Of a stretch of DNA of 38,623 nucleotides, positions 1 through 8,026 are shown one piece after another; positions within the stretch are counted from its first letter, which is position 1; each line of letters opens with the position of its first letter. This DNA comes from Occallatibacter sp. GTDB taxonomy: Bacteria > Acidobacteriota > Terriglobia > Terriglobales > Acidobacteriaceae. A program made the position numbers and the translations under genes. The stretch spans positions 1 through 38,623 of the forward strand of contig JARLGF010000005.1 of NCBI GenBank assembly GCA_031296165.1, read 5' to 3'. The notes beneath the pieces are model-generated. The model was not told where the DNA came from. It made no database searches and saw only the letters and a program-made list of their open reading frames with translations.

Positions 1-129
1 ACCGCATTTGACCCGCTCACACTCGCTGGAGCCGCGGTTATGACTGCGCTGATGGTCGTTCTGGCCGCGGCCTTGCCTGCCCGCCGCGCCGCAGCGGTCG
101 AACCCATGCAGGCGCTGAGAACCGAATAG
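1..129 (+). CDS. ABC transporter permease, C-terminal fragment (MacB/FtsX type, ADOP-like)
   Basis: The window opens inside this gene; only the last 42 residues and a TAG stop are present. They form one hydrophobic segment followed by an LPARRAAAVEPMQALRTE tail, the usual end of FtsX/MacB-type permeases. The next gene ends in almost the same tail, so the two are tandem paralogues. From family knowledge, such permeases are inner-membrane proteins that couple an ABC ATPase to periplasmic work or export. Which substrate is handled cannot be read from this fragment. There are 27 bases between this stop and the next start, so the two are probably co-transcribed. Confidence 0.85.
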   Translation, partial: TAFDPLTLAGAAVMTALMVVLAAALPARRAAAVEPMQALRTE

Positions 130-156
130 GGAACAGAGCCAGAAAGGATATTTATC

Positions 157-2619
157 GTGCGATCGATCTTCCAGGACATGCGTTACGCGCTGCGCCAGTT
201 GCGCCGTGCACCGGGCTTCACGGCTACTGCTGTGCTTACGCTCGCCTTGGGGTTAGGCGCGAGTTCGACCATATTCTGCCTGATGGATGGCCTTTGGCTG
301 CATCCCATGCGCGTTCCGCATCCGGGACAGATCGTACGCATCTTCGGCACCACACCGCAGAAGCAGGAAGGCGCATTCAATTACACCGAGTACCAGGCGC
401 TTGCGCAGCGGGTCAATGCGTTCCAGGGCGCGTCAGCGGGATTGGTTGCGATCGGCGGGCGCGGCAGCCTGATGCCGCGGCCCGATGGCACTTCCTCCCT
501 GCTGCTCACCAATGTAGTCTCCAGCAACTTTTTTGCGGTCCTGGGCGTTCATCCGCTTATGGGACGTGTCTTTACTGCTCAGGACGCGGAGCGGCTGCGC
601 ACACATCCGGGCGTGGTGCTTGGTTATCACTGTTGGCAGAAGGAGTTTGCGAGCGATCCAAATATCGTCGGACGGCAGATCGCACTGCGTCACGGTAAAG
701 ATCATGTGAGCCAGGTGGACGTGTGGGGCGTGCTGCCTTCCACGTTTCGCGAGATCGACCCCGATAGCGATCGCGATCTCTGGATGCCGGCTGAAAGCTG
801 GGCTGCTGTTAGAGACGCAAAGGAACTTACTTCGCGCGACTTCCGCTGGTTCAATCTGCTCGGCCGTCTTGCTCCCGGCGCCACCGTTCGCCAGGCCAAC
901 GATCAGGTGGCGACGGTGGCCGGTACGTTCGCGGCTGCCGATCCGTCCAGCAATCATGGGCGCGGCGCGCGCGCAATCAGCGATTTCAGCTATCGCATGA
1001 GCCAGGCCGGCACCAGCGGCCTGGTCCTGTTCGCCATCGTGGGCGGCGTGGTGCTGTTGGCTATTGTGAATGTGGCGCACCTGCTGCTGGCCCGTGCGCT
1101 GGTCCGCGCTCCGGAGATTGCTTTGCGCCTGTCGCTGGGTGCGCGGAGATGGGTGGTTGCACGTCAGTTGCTGATTGAAAATCTGATGCTTGCTGCTTTG
1201 GGCCTGACGGCGGGGCTCGGGTTGGCTGCGGCGCTTGCCGCAGTGCTGCCTCATTTGCTGGTGCGGGAACCGGCCATGCTGGCCTCGTATGGTTCCGGGG
1301 TTCACTTTCAGCTTGACACGCGCGTCTTCTTTTTCGCATCCTTGCTGGCGCTGGTTACCATGCTGCTACTGTCTCTGGTTCCGCTCAGCCAGGTTGCGCG
1401 GGCGGCATTGCTGCCGGCGCTCGGAGCAGGCGCAGCAACGCGCACTGCCGGCAGAACACCCATGGTGCGCCGCGCAGCGGTTTGGCTGCAAATCGGCATA
1501 TCCTTTGCGCTGCTTGTCTCCACCGGCGCGCTGGTGCGCAGCTTCCTCAACACGCGTACGCAATCCATCGGGCTTACGCGCAATCAGGTGCTTGTCGCCT
1601 GGACGCAGGGGCCGGACGCCCCGGTGCGCGATACAGTTCTGACAAATTTGCGCGCACTGTCCGGTGTCCAGAGCGTGGCCTACGGAATTCGTTCGCCGCT
1701 CATGCCTTCTGAAGGCGGCATCGCGGCCAAAGTTCTGCTGCCCAGCCATCCCGAGCTGCACGAACCGGTCGAGATCAAGTTCAACGCCGTGAGCTCTGGT
1801 TTCCTGGATGTAACCGGCACGCGTGTGGTGCTTGGCCGCGGCATTACAGCAGCCGACGATGCGGGCGGACCCGTGGTGGTTCTTATCAACCAGAGCATGG
1901 CGCAAAAATACTGGCCGGGTCAGAACCCAATCGGACAAGTAGTGCGGCTGGCCAATGGCGCGGTTGACGCGCGCGTGGTGGGTGTAACGGAGAATGCGCC
2001 CATTATTCAGATAGGCGAGATACCGGAGCCTTATCTCTACGTGCCATTTCAGCAGTGCGAGTCCAAGCTCTCGAATATGGGCGAGATCGCCTTCGTTCTT
2101 GAGACCCGCCAGAACGCAATGTCGATGGCTCAGGACGTGCGCCAGGCGCTTATTCACGTCAACCCGCTTCTGGACCCGATGATGGTTACCTCGTTGCCTG
2201 AGCTGATTCGCTACTCGGCGGGCAACTATCAGATGATGGCCGAGTTGGTGAGCGCGCTTGGCCTTATCGGCCTGGCTCTCACGGTCGTCGGTCTCTATGG
2301 ATTCCTGGCCTTCCGCGTTACCCAGCGCCGGCGTGAGATAGGCATCCGCATGGCGCTAGGTGCTTCGCGCGAGGCTACAGTTTCGCTGGTCTTGCTTGAT
2401 ACCATGCGGATGGCCGCGATTGGCCTGACGATTGGAGTTGGGTTAGCTTTTGCCGCAGCACGATTCGAATCTGCGGTGCTCTTTGGCGTGCGCCCGCTTG
2501 ACGCACTTTCCTTGGCTGTAGCGTTGGTCATTTTGGCAGCAGCTGTAGCCGCCGCCGCATGGCTGCCTGCCCGCCGCGCTGCATCCATCGAACCCATGCA
2601 GGCATTGAGAACGGAATAA
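157..2619 (+). CDS. ABC transporter permease, duplicated MacB/FtsX architecture (ADOP family)
   Basis: 820 residues. The N-terminus (DMRYALRQLRRAPGFTATAV) followed by a first membrane helix at about 21-45 is typical of the acidobacterial permease family. A periplasmic MacB-PCD-like region (about 50-280) precedes three helices (about 287-312, 340-366, 388-411). A second copy of the plan follows: a helix near 440-465, a periplasmic region, then three helices near 695-720, 745-765 and 785-810. The length is about twice that of MacB's membrane portion, as expected for the duplicated family. The start is GTG with AAAGGA a few bases upstream. It probably works with the ATPase at 2666 and the outer-membrane protein at 3367. 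No periplasmic adaptor gene is visible in the window; one could lie upstream. Substrate unknown. Confidence 0.9.
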   Translation: MRSIFQDMRYALRQLRRAPGFTATAVLTLALGLGASSTIFCLMDGLWLHPMRVPHPGQIVRIFGTTPQKQEGAFNYTEYQALAQRVNAFQGASAGLVAIGGRGSLMPRPDGTSSLLLTNVVSSNFFAVLGVHPLMGRVFTAQDAERLRTHPGVVLGYHCWQKEFASDPNIVGRQIALRHGKDHVSQVDVWGVLPSTFREIDPDSDRDLWMPAESWAAVRDAKELTSRDFRWFNLLGRLAPGATVRQANDQVATVAGTFAAADPSSNHGRGARAISDFSYRMSQAGTSGLVLFAIVGGVVLLAIVNVAHLLLARALVRAPEIALRLSLGARRWVVARQLLIENLMLAALGLTAGLGLAAALAAVLPHLLVREPAMLASYGSGVHFQLDTRVFFFASLLALVTMLLLSLVPLSQVARAALLPALGAGAATRTAGRTPMVRRAAVWLQIGISFALLVSTGALVRSFLNTRTQSIGLTRNQVLVAWTQGPDAPVRDTVLTNLRALSGVQSVAYGIRSPLMPSEGGIAAKVLLPSHPELHEPVEIKFNAVSSGFLDVTGTRVVLGRGITAADDAGGPVVVLINQSMAQKYWPGQNPIGQVVRLANGAVDARVVGVTENAPIIQIGEIPEPYLYVPFQQCESKLSNMGEIAFVLETRQNAMSMAQDVRQALIHVNPLLDPMMVTSLPELIRYSAGNYQMMAELVSALGLIGLALTVVGLYGFLAFRVTQRRREIGIRMALGASREATVSLVLLDTMRMAAIGLTIGVGLAFAAARFESAVLFGVRPLDALSLAVALVILAAAVAAAAWLPARRAASIEPMQALRTE

Positions 2620-2665
2620 CTCGAACAGAGCTACGCATTTTTGAGATTGGAGTAAATCGCATATC

Positions 2666-3370
2666 ATGATCGAACTGAAAAACGTAGAACGAAGTTACAA
2701 AGCAGGTCACACAGAAACCTGGGTGTTGCGCCGCATCGAACTCACTATCAAAGAGGGTGAGTTCGTCACCGTGATGGGTCCGTCCGGGGCAGGGAAGTCG
2801 TCGCTGCTGAACGTGCTGGCCCTTCTCGACGACGGCTGGCTCGGCGAATATTGGTTTGACGAAACGCCGGCGCATAAATTCAATCGCAAGCAGCGCGCCG
2901 ACCTGGCCCGCCAGCGCATCGGCATGGTCTTTCAGAGTTACCATCTGCTGGACGACCTCACCGTGGCGGAAAACATTGACCTGCCGCTCTCGTATAAGAA
3001 TCTGCCCGCCAAAGAGCGCCAGGGCATGGTGGCCGACATTCTCGACCGCTTTCGCATTGTGGCCAAGAAGGATCTGTTTCCTTCGCAGCTCTCCGGCGGC
3101 CAGCAACAACTGGTGGGCATTGCCCGCGCCGTGGTGCACGCGCCCAAGCTGCTGCTGGCCGACGAACCTACCGGCAACCTGCACTCCACGCAGGCCCGCG
3201 AAATCATGGAACTTTTCCGCGAACTCAACCGCCAGGGAACCACCATCGTGCAGGTCACGCATTCCGAGGAAAACGCGCGCTACGGCAAGCGCATCCTGGA
3301 ACTTCACGACGGCTGGCTCACGCGCGATGAAACCCTTGAAGCAAAGGCAACGGAGGTTAGCGCCAAGTGA
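2666..3370 (+). CDS. ABC transporter ATP-binding protein, MacB/LolD type
   Basis: 234 residues, a complete single-domain ABC ATPase. Walker A is GPSGAGKS at about 38-45, the Q-loop glutamine is in VFQSYH near 90, the signature LSGGQQQ is at 142-148, Walker B LLLADE is at 162-167 followed by the D-loop PTGNL, and the switch histidine is in VTHS near 199. The signature reads LSGGQQQLVGIARA where most relatives have LSGGQQQRVAIARA, so the usual Arg after the glutamines is Leu. It should energise the permease(s) just upstream from the cytoplasmic side. GGAG lies 13 bases before the ATG. The stop TGA overlaps the GTG start of the next gene (GTGA), which suggests translational coupling. Confidence 0.95.
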   Translation: MIELKNVERSYKAGHTETWVLRRIELTIKEGEFVTVMGPSGAGKSSLLNVLALLDDGWLGEYWFDETPAHKFNRKQRADLARQRIGMVFQSYHLLDDLTVAENIDLPLSYKNLPAKERQGMVADILDRFRIVAKKDLFPSQLSGGQQQLVGIARAVVHAPKLLLADEPTGNLHSTQAREIMELFRELNRQGTTIVQVTHSEENARYGKRILELHDGWLTRDETLEAKATEVSAK

Positions 3371-5331
3371 ACGTATCCAAGTCAAGTCCGATCAAATGCA
3401 TCCAGGCTGTAGCCGCGATTCTTCTGTTGCAAGTGAACCTGGCCTTCGCCGTGGAACCCGCGGCTGTACAGTCTGCGCCACCCGTAGCGGCTCCCCTGCA
3501 GACGCCCGCTCCGGCTACCGCGGCGCAGGTTCCCTTCGAGCAGCTTCTGCGGCCTTCCCGCAATCCGATCAATGCCTATCGCGGCATATCCGCACCGCCG
3601 CCCAACATGGCCAACTCCGTACGGCTCGGCTCGCTGATGCGCGACGGCAAGATCTATCTTTCTCTGCGCAACGCCATCGATCTTGCGCTTGAAAACAACC
3701 TGGACATGGTGATCGCGCGCTACAATCTTCCCATTGCGCAAATGGACATCCAGCGCACCAGGGCGGGCGGCTCGGTGCGCGGCGTCAATACCGGCGTTGT
3801 GTCCGGAACTCCCGGTGGCGGCGCGGGCGGCGCGGGTGCAGGAACCGGCGCGGGCGGCACGTCGAGCGGTGCGGGCGGCGCGGGCTCGGGCGCATCGGGC
3901 ATCGTTTCCTCCACACTCGGAACCGGCACTTCGGTTTCCAGCTTTGACCCGCAGGTCAACGCCAGTGTTTATACCGATCACACCTCCGAGCAGTTGACTA
4001 ACTTTCAGGTGGAGGGCGTTTCCATTTACAAATACAACACCTCCGTAGCCAACGCTTCTTACAACCAGGCATTCCCCACGGGCAGCAACCTGCAGGTGAT
4101 ATGGGATAACAGCCGCCTCACCTCGAACGGCATTTACGACTACTTCAGTCCCTCCTACTCCACTTCCATGGAAGTGGTTGTGCAGCAGCAGTTGCTGGCC
4201 GGTTTCGGACTTGGGCCAAACCTGCGTTACCTGCGTATTGCCAAGACCAATCAGAAAATCTCCGACATCGCTTTCCGTGCCCAGGTCATTGCCACCGTTA
4301 CGCAAATCTGCGATATGTACTGGGACCTGGTGAACGCCTATGATGAGGAACAGGTGGGTGAGCGCTCAGTGGAGTTTGCGCGGCAGACCCTGGACATCAG
4401 CCGCAAGCAGCTCGCGCTGCAGGCAATTCCGGAGATGGATGTGCTCAAAGAGGAAGGGGATTTGGCCACGCGCGAGCAGGATCTGACTGTCTCCCGCACC
4501 AACCTGGAGTTGCAAGAGCTGTATATGAAGAACGCCATCACCCGCTCGCTCGACGATCCAACCCTGGAAGAGATGCCGGTGGTGCCCGTGGACCACATTA
4601 CCAGCAAGATCCAGCCCATCGGCGAGCCGGTGCCGGACATGATAGCTGCGGCTCTCAAGAATCGCACGGAATTGCAGGAATCGAGCCTGGATTTGCAGAA
4701 CCGCGAGCTGAGCCGCAAGACGGCTCGCAATGCCCTCCTGCCCACGCTTCAGGCGTATGGCGTCTACATCGGCACGGGGTCGGCAGGCACCATGAATTCC
4801 AAATACTACAAACCCTCGGTCACCACCACGTTACCGGCGGATTACGGCGGCGCTCTCCAGGATGCGCTGAACAACACCGCGCCCGAGTACCGGGTCGGCA
4901 TGTCGTTGAGCATTCCGCTGCGCAACCGCATTGCCAAGGCCGACCAGTACCGCACGGAACTCGAGTACCGTCAATCGCAGGTGTATCTGGAAGAGTTGAA
5001 GAAGCGCATACGCATCGAGGTGCGGAACGCAAGCTTTGCTCTGGAGCAGGGCGCCAGTCGTGTAGAGGCCGCGCGCCATGCCCGCGATCTGGCGCAAAAG
5101 ACATTGGATATTATGCTGAAGGAGCAGAAACTGGGCGCCGGATCGAATCAGCAGACCCTCTTGTCCGAACACGACCTGGCGCTGGCCGACTCCGCGCTGG
5201 TCACCGCCGAAACCGAGTACGAAAAGGCGCGCATCGAAGTGTGGCGCGCCACCGGTTCGGTGCTTGAGCAGTACGGCATTTCGGTTGCAGACGCAAAGAC
5301 CGGCCAGGTGGAGGCAGAACATCTCCAGTAA
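3367..5331 (+). CDS. TolC-like outer membrane efflux protein
   Basis: 654 residues. A signal peptide is visible at about 1-29 (hydrophobic AAILLLQ then AFA), followed by a Pro/Ala-rich linker. The body has the TolC/OEP pattern: LRNAIDLALENNLDMVIARYNL near 100-122, long coiled-coil helices, and a second repeat with VGMSLSIPLRNRIAKAD and a helical C-terminal third. An unusual Gly/Ala/Ser-rich insert occupies about residues 133-178. The start is GTG overlapping the ATPase stop. From family knowledge it would form the outer-membrane channel for the ABC permease encoded upstream, making a MacAB-TolC-like exporter. The 3' end carries the ribosome-binding site of the response regulator. Confidence 0.9.
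   Translation: MNVSKSSPIKCIQAVAAILLLQVNLAFAVEPAAVQSAPPVAAPLQTPAPATAAQVPFEQLLRPSRNPINAYRGISAPPPNMANSVRLGSLMRDGKIYLSLRNAIDLALENNLDMVIARYNLPIAQMDIQRTRAGGSVRGVNTGVVSGTPGGGAGGAGAGTGAGGTSSGAGGAGSGASGIVSSTLGTGTSVSSFDPQVNASVYTDHTSEQLTNFQVEGVSIYKYNTSVANASYNQAFPTGSNLQVIWDNSRLTSNGIYDYFSPSYSTSMEVVVQQQLLAGFGLGPNLRYLRIAKTNQKISDIAFRAQVIATVTQICDMYWDLVNAYDEEQVGERSVEFARQTLDISRKQLALQAIPEMDVLKEEGDLATREQDLTVSRTNLELQELYMKNAITRSLDDPTLEEMPVVPVDHITSKIQPIGEPVPDMIAAALKNRTELQESSLDLQNRELSRKTARNALLPTLQAYGVYIGTGSAGTMNSKYYKPSVTTTLPADYGGALQDALNNTAPEYRVGMSLSIPLRNRIAKADQYRTELEYRQSQVYLEELKKRIRIEVRNASFALEQGASRVEAARHARDLAQKTLDIMLKEQKLGAGSNQQTLLSEHDLALADSALVTAETEYEKARIEVWRATGSVLEQYGISVADAKTGQVEAEHLQ
5310..5323 (+). promoter_or_regulatory. 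Shine-Dalgarno and probable ATC start of the response regulator
   Basis: GGAGG at 5310-5314 sits six bases before ATC at 5321, in frame with the response regulator, inside the last codons of the TolC-like gene. The only standard start codons upstream in that frame are TTG at 5264 and 5285, and neither has a recognisable ribosome-binding site. Starting at ATC gives an N-terminus of a few residues before the receiver domain, the usual arrangement. Confidence 0.5.
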
Positions 5332-6688
5332 GCAAGAGCCAATCCGGGTTCTGGTTGCCGATGACCAGCCTCACATCCTTGAGGCCGTCGAGCTGCTGCT
5401 TGCCCCTGAGGGCATCCGCGTGGACTGTGTCCGCTCGCCCCAGTTGCTGATTGAGGCGCTGGGCCACGCGGACTACGATGTGCTGCTCATCGACCTCAAC
5501 TACACCCGCGACACCACCTCCGGGCAGGAGGGGCTCGATCTGCTGGCCCGGATCCAGGAGTTCGACTCCCGCCTGCCGGTTATCGTCATGACTGCCTGGG
5601 GCAACATCGACCTGGCTGTCGAGTCCATCAAGCGCGGCGCTCGCGACTTTGTGCAAAAGCCGTGGGAGAACGAGCGCCTGCTCTCGCTGATCCGCGTCCA
5701 TGCCGAGCTGTATCATGCCTTGCGCCGCGCGCGCCAGTTGGAGCTGGAGAACCGTCTGCTCCTCGCCGAAGGCATGCCGGAGTTTGTGGCCGGCGCGCCT
5801 TCCATGCAGCCGGTGCTGGAACTCATCGCCCAGATAGGGCCCTCCGATGCCAACGTGCTTATCACCGGCGAGCACGGCACCGGCAAGGAGATTGTCGCCC
5901 GCCTGCTTCACACCGCCTCGCCCCGCGCCCGTATGCCGCTGGTGGCCGTAAACGCCGGAGGCCTGCCCGAGGGAACCTTCGAGAGCGAGATCTTTGGCCA
6001 TGTCAAGGGCGCATTCACCGACGCGCGCACCGACCGCGTGGGCCGTTTCGAGCTGGCCAACGGCGGTACGCTCTTTCTGGACGAGATTGCCAATGTCCCC
6101 TTGCGCCAGCAGGCCAAGCTGCTGCGCGTACTTGAAACCGGAGAACTGGAGCGCGTTGGCTCCTCGCAAACCCGCCGCGTCGATGTGCGTATTCTCTCCG
6201 CCACCAACGCGCTTCTGCAGGACGAGGCCAAGGCCGGCAACTTTCGCGAGGACCTGCTGTTTCGCATCAACACGGTGGAGATTCACCTGCCCGCGCTGCG
6301 CGACCGGCGCGAGGACATTCCCTTGCTGGCCACGCACTTTCTGAACCGCAACCGTACCCGCTACCGCAAGCAGATCGACGGATTTTCTGCCGCCGCCATG
6401 CAGCAGATGATGCAGTATTCCTGGCCGGGCAATGTGCGCGAACTGGAGCATACGGTGGAGCGCGCCTTGCTGCTTTGCCGGGGCAATGAGGTCGAGCCGG
6501 CCAACCTCGCCATCGCCGCCGCGCGGCCGTCCGAGACCTCGTTTGAAAACATGAGCATCGACGCGGTCGAAACACTGCTCATCCGCAAAGTGCTTCGCCG
6601 CTGCGACGGCAACATCTCGCAGGCCGCCGAGGCCCTGGGACTCAGCCGCGCTGCTCTCTACCGCCGCATCGAAAAATATGGTCTATGA
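5321..6688 (+). CDS. Sigma-54-dependent response regulator (NtrC family)
   Basis: A receiver-AAA+-Fis protein of about 455 residues. Numbering here is from the alternative TTG at 5264. The receiver has the acidic pair in ADDQ (33-34), the phospho-acceptor D77 (LLIDL), T110 and K132. The AAA+ domain has Walker A GEHGTGKE (202-209), the sigma-54 contact loop GAFTDA (249-254) instead of the commoner GAFTGA, Walker B GGTLFLDE and the SWPGNVREL motif near 386-394. A Fis-type helix-turn-helix (GNISQAAEALGLSRAALYRRI) closes it. It should activate sigma-54 promoters when phosphorylated, presumably by the kinase that overlaps it by 11 bases. The start is uncertain: ATC 5321 has the only good Shine-Dalgarno; TTG 5264 or 5285 are the conventional alternatives. 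Confidence 0.93.
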   Translation: MSSKQEPIRVLVADDQPHILEAVELLLAPEGIRVDCVRSPQLLIEALGHADYDVLLIDLNYTRDTTSGQEGLDLLARIQEFDSRLPVIVMTAWGNIDLAVESIKRGARDFVQKPWENERLLSLIRVHAELYHALRRARQLELENRLLLAEGMPEFVAGAPSMQPVLELIAQIGPSDANVLITGEHGTGKEIVARLLHTASPRARMPLVAVNAGGLPEGTFESEIFGHVKGAFTDARTDRVGRFELANGGTLFLDEIANVPLRQQAKLLRVLETGELERVGSSQTRRVDVRILSATNALLQDEAKAGNFREDLLFRINTVEIHLPALRDRREDIPLLATHFLNRNRTRYRKQIDGFSAAAMQQMMQYSWPGNVRELEHTVERALLLCRGNEVEPANLAIAAARPSETSFENMSIDAVETLLIRKVLRRCDGNISQAAEALGLSRAALYRRIEKYGL

Positions 6689-8015
6689 CAAGCTATTGCG
6701 CAGAAACCGGCGCTCGGTGGTGCGCCGGGCGTGGTTTTTCTGCCTGCTGCTGACGCTGCCCGCGCTCGTTTTTGCAGCCGTTCTTTTTTACCAGCAGAAA
6801 ATTACTCTCGGGCCAGCTCTTCTGCTCGCAATTTGCCTGCTCATTTACCTTGCCCTGGTGGCTGCCGCGCTTATCGATAGCCTGATCCGGCCCTTGCAAA
6901 CGCTCTCCAACGTCGTTTCGTCCCTGCGCGAGGGCGATTACTCCTTCCGCGCGCGCGGGGCAGGCTCACAGGACGCGCTAGGCGAACTGGCCGCGGAGAC
7001 CAACGCCCTTGCCGATCTGTTGCAGAAGCAGCGCGTGCGCTCGCTTGAAGCCACAGCGCTGCTGGCCCGCATCCTGGAAGTCATGCACGCGCCCATCTTC
7101 GCCTTTGACCGCGAAGGCCTGCTGCAACTGGTGAACAATGCCGGCGTCACTCTTCTCGGTCTGCCCCATGCACGCTGCTTTGGCCACTCTGCGCGGGAAC
7201 TGGGTCTGGAAAATCTGCTCGCAGCTTCTGACCAGTCCATCCACTCCTTCGGCTCGAAATCGACGCGCTGGCTGCTGCGCAAGGCGGACTTTCGCCAGGA
7301 TGGCGTGCCCCACACGCTGTTATTGCTGGCCGATGTGAGTCTGCCGCTCCAGGAAGAGGAGCAGATGGCCTGGAAGCGCTTGATCAGGGTGCTGGGCCAC
7401 GAGCTTTCAAACTCTCTGGCGCCCATCAAGTCCATTGCCGGCAGCCTGCTGGCGCGCGTCAACCACATGGAGGGCGAGGAGGCAACGCTGCGCGACTTTC
7501 GCCGCGGCCTGGGCGTGGTGGAAAGCCGAGCCGACGCCTTGCACCGCTTCGTTCAGTCTTACCGGCTGCTGGCCCAGTTGCCCCCGCCGCAGTTCAGACA
7601 GGTTTCTCTTGAGGCCCTATTGGAACGGGTTGTCCTGCTTGAACAGCGCGTGCCGATCCAACTCGATCCGGGACCGCCCGTCACGCTCCACGCCGATCCG
7701 GACCAGTTGGAGCAGATGTTCATTAACTTACTGGCCAATGCCGTGGATGCATCGCTGGCCACCGACGCCTTGCCGGTGCGCGTAAGCTGGCGGCTTGCAG
7801 ACTTCAGCCTCCTGGTTACCATTGAAGACCGGGGGCTGGGCATTGCAAACACCGACAACCTGTTTGTCCCCTTTTACACCACCAAGCCTTCGGGCAGCGG
7901 TGTGGGGCTGGCCCTGGCACAGCAGATTGCCCGTGCCCATGGCGGCGAGATCCAGTTGCAAAACCGCGACGACGGCGAAGGCGCACGCGCCACCATCCGC
8001 CTGCCAGTGGCATAG
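6678..8015 (+). CDS. Sensor histidine kinase, NtrY-like
   Basis: 445 residues. Two hydrophobic helices (about 19-37 and 44-68) with almost no periplasmic loop are followed by a HAMP-like segment (about 68-118) and a PAS-like segment (about 122-220). The phospho-acceptor is H241 in LGHELSNSLAPI, the form common in NtrY-type kinases. The ATPase domain shows the N-box NLLANAVDAS (350-359), G1 DRGLGI (384-389) and G2 GSGVGLAL (406-413). It begins 11 bases before the stop of the response regulator, so the pair is almost certainly cognate and co-translated. With no sizeable extracellular domain, the signal is probably intracellular or within the membrane. The TAG stop faces the next gene tail to tail with 11 bases between them. 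Confidence 0.93.
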   Translation: MVYDKLLRRNRRSVVRRAWFFCLLLTLPALVFAAVLFYQQKITLGPALLLAICLLIYLALVAAALIDSLIRPLQTLSNVVSSLREGDYSFRARGAGSQDALGELAAETNALADLLQKQRVRSLEATALLARILEVMHAPIFAFDREGLLQLVNNAGVTLLGLPHARCFGHSARELGLENLLAASDQSIHSFGSKSTRWLLRKADFRQDGVPHTLLLLADVSLPLQEEEQMAWKRLIRVLGHELSNSLAPIKSIAGSLLARVNHMEGEEATLRDFRRGLGVVESRADALHRFVQSYRLLAQLPPPQFRQVSLEALLERVVLLEQRVPIQLDPGPPVTLHADPDQLEQMFINLLANAVDASLATDALPVRVSWRLADFSLLVTIEDRGLGIANTDNLFVPFYTTKPSGSGVGLALAQQIARAHGGEIQLQNRDDGEGARATIRLPVA

Positions 8016-8026
8016 CAGCGGTTTTC

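Noticed and set aside
5201-6451. 416-residue minus-strand frame over the response regulator
   Set aside because: Shadow of the receiver/AAA+ gene on the other strand; low-complexity product without motifs.
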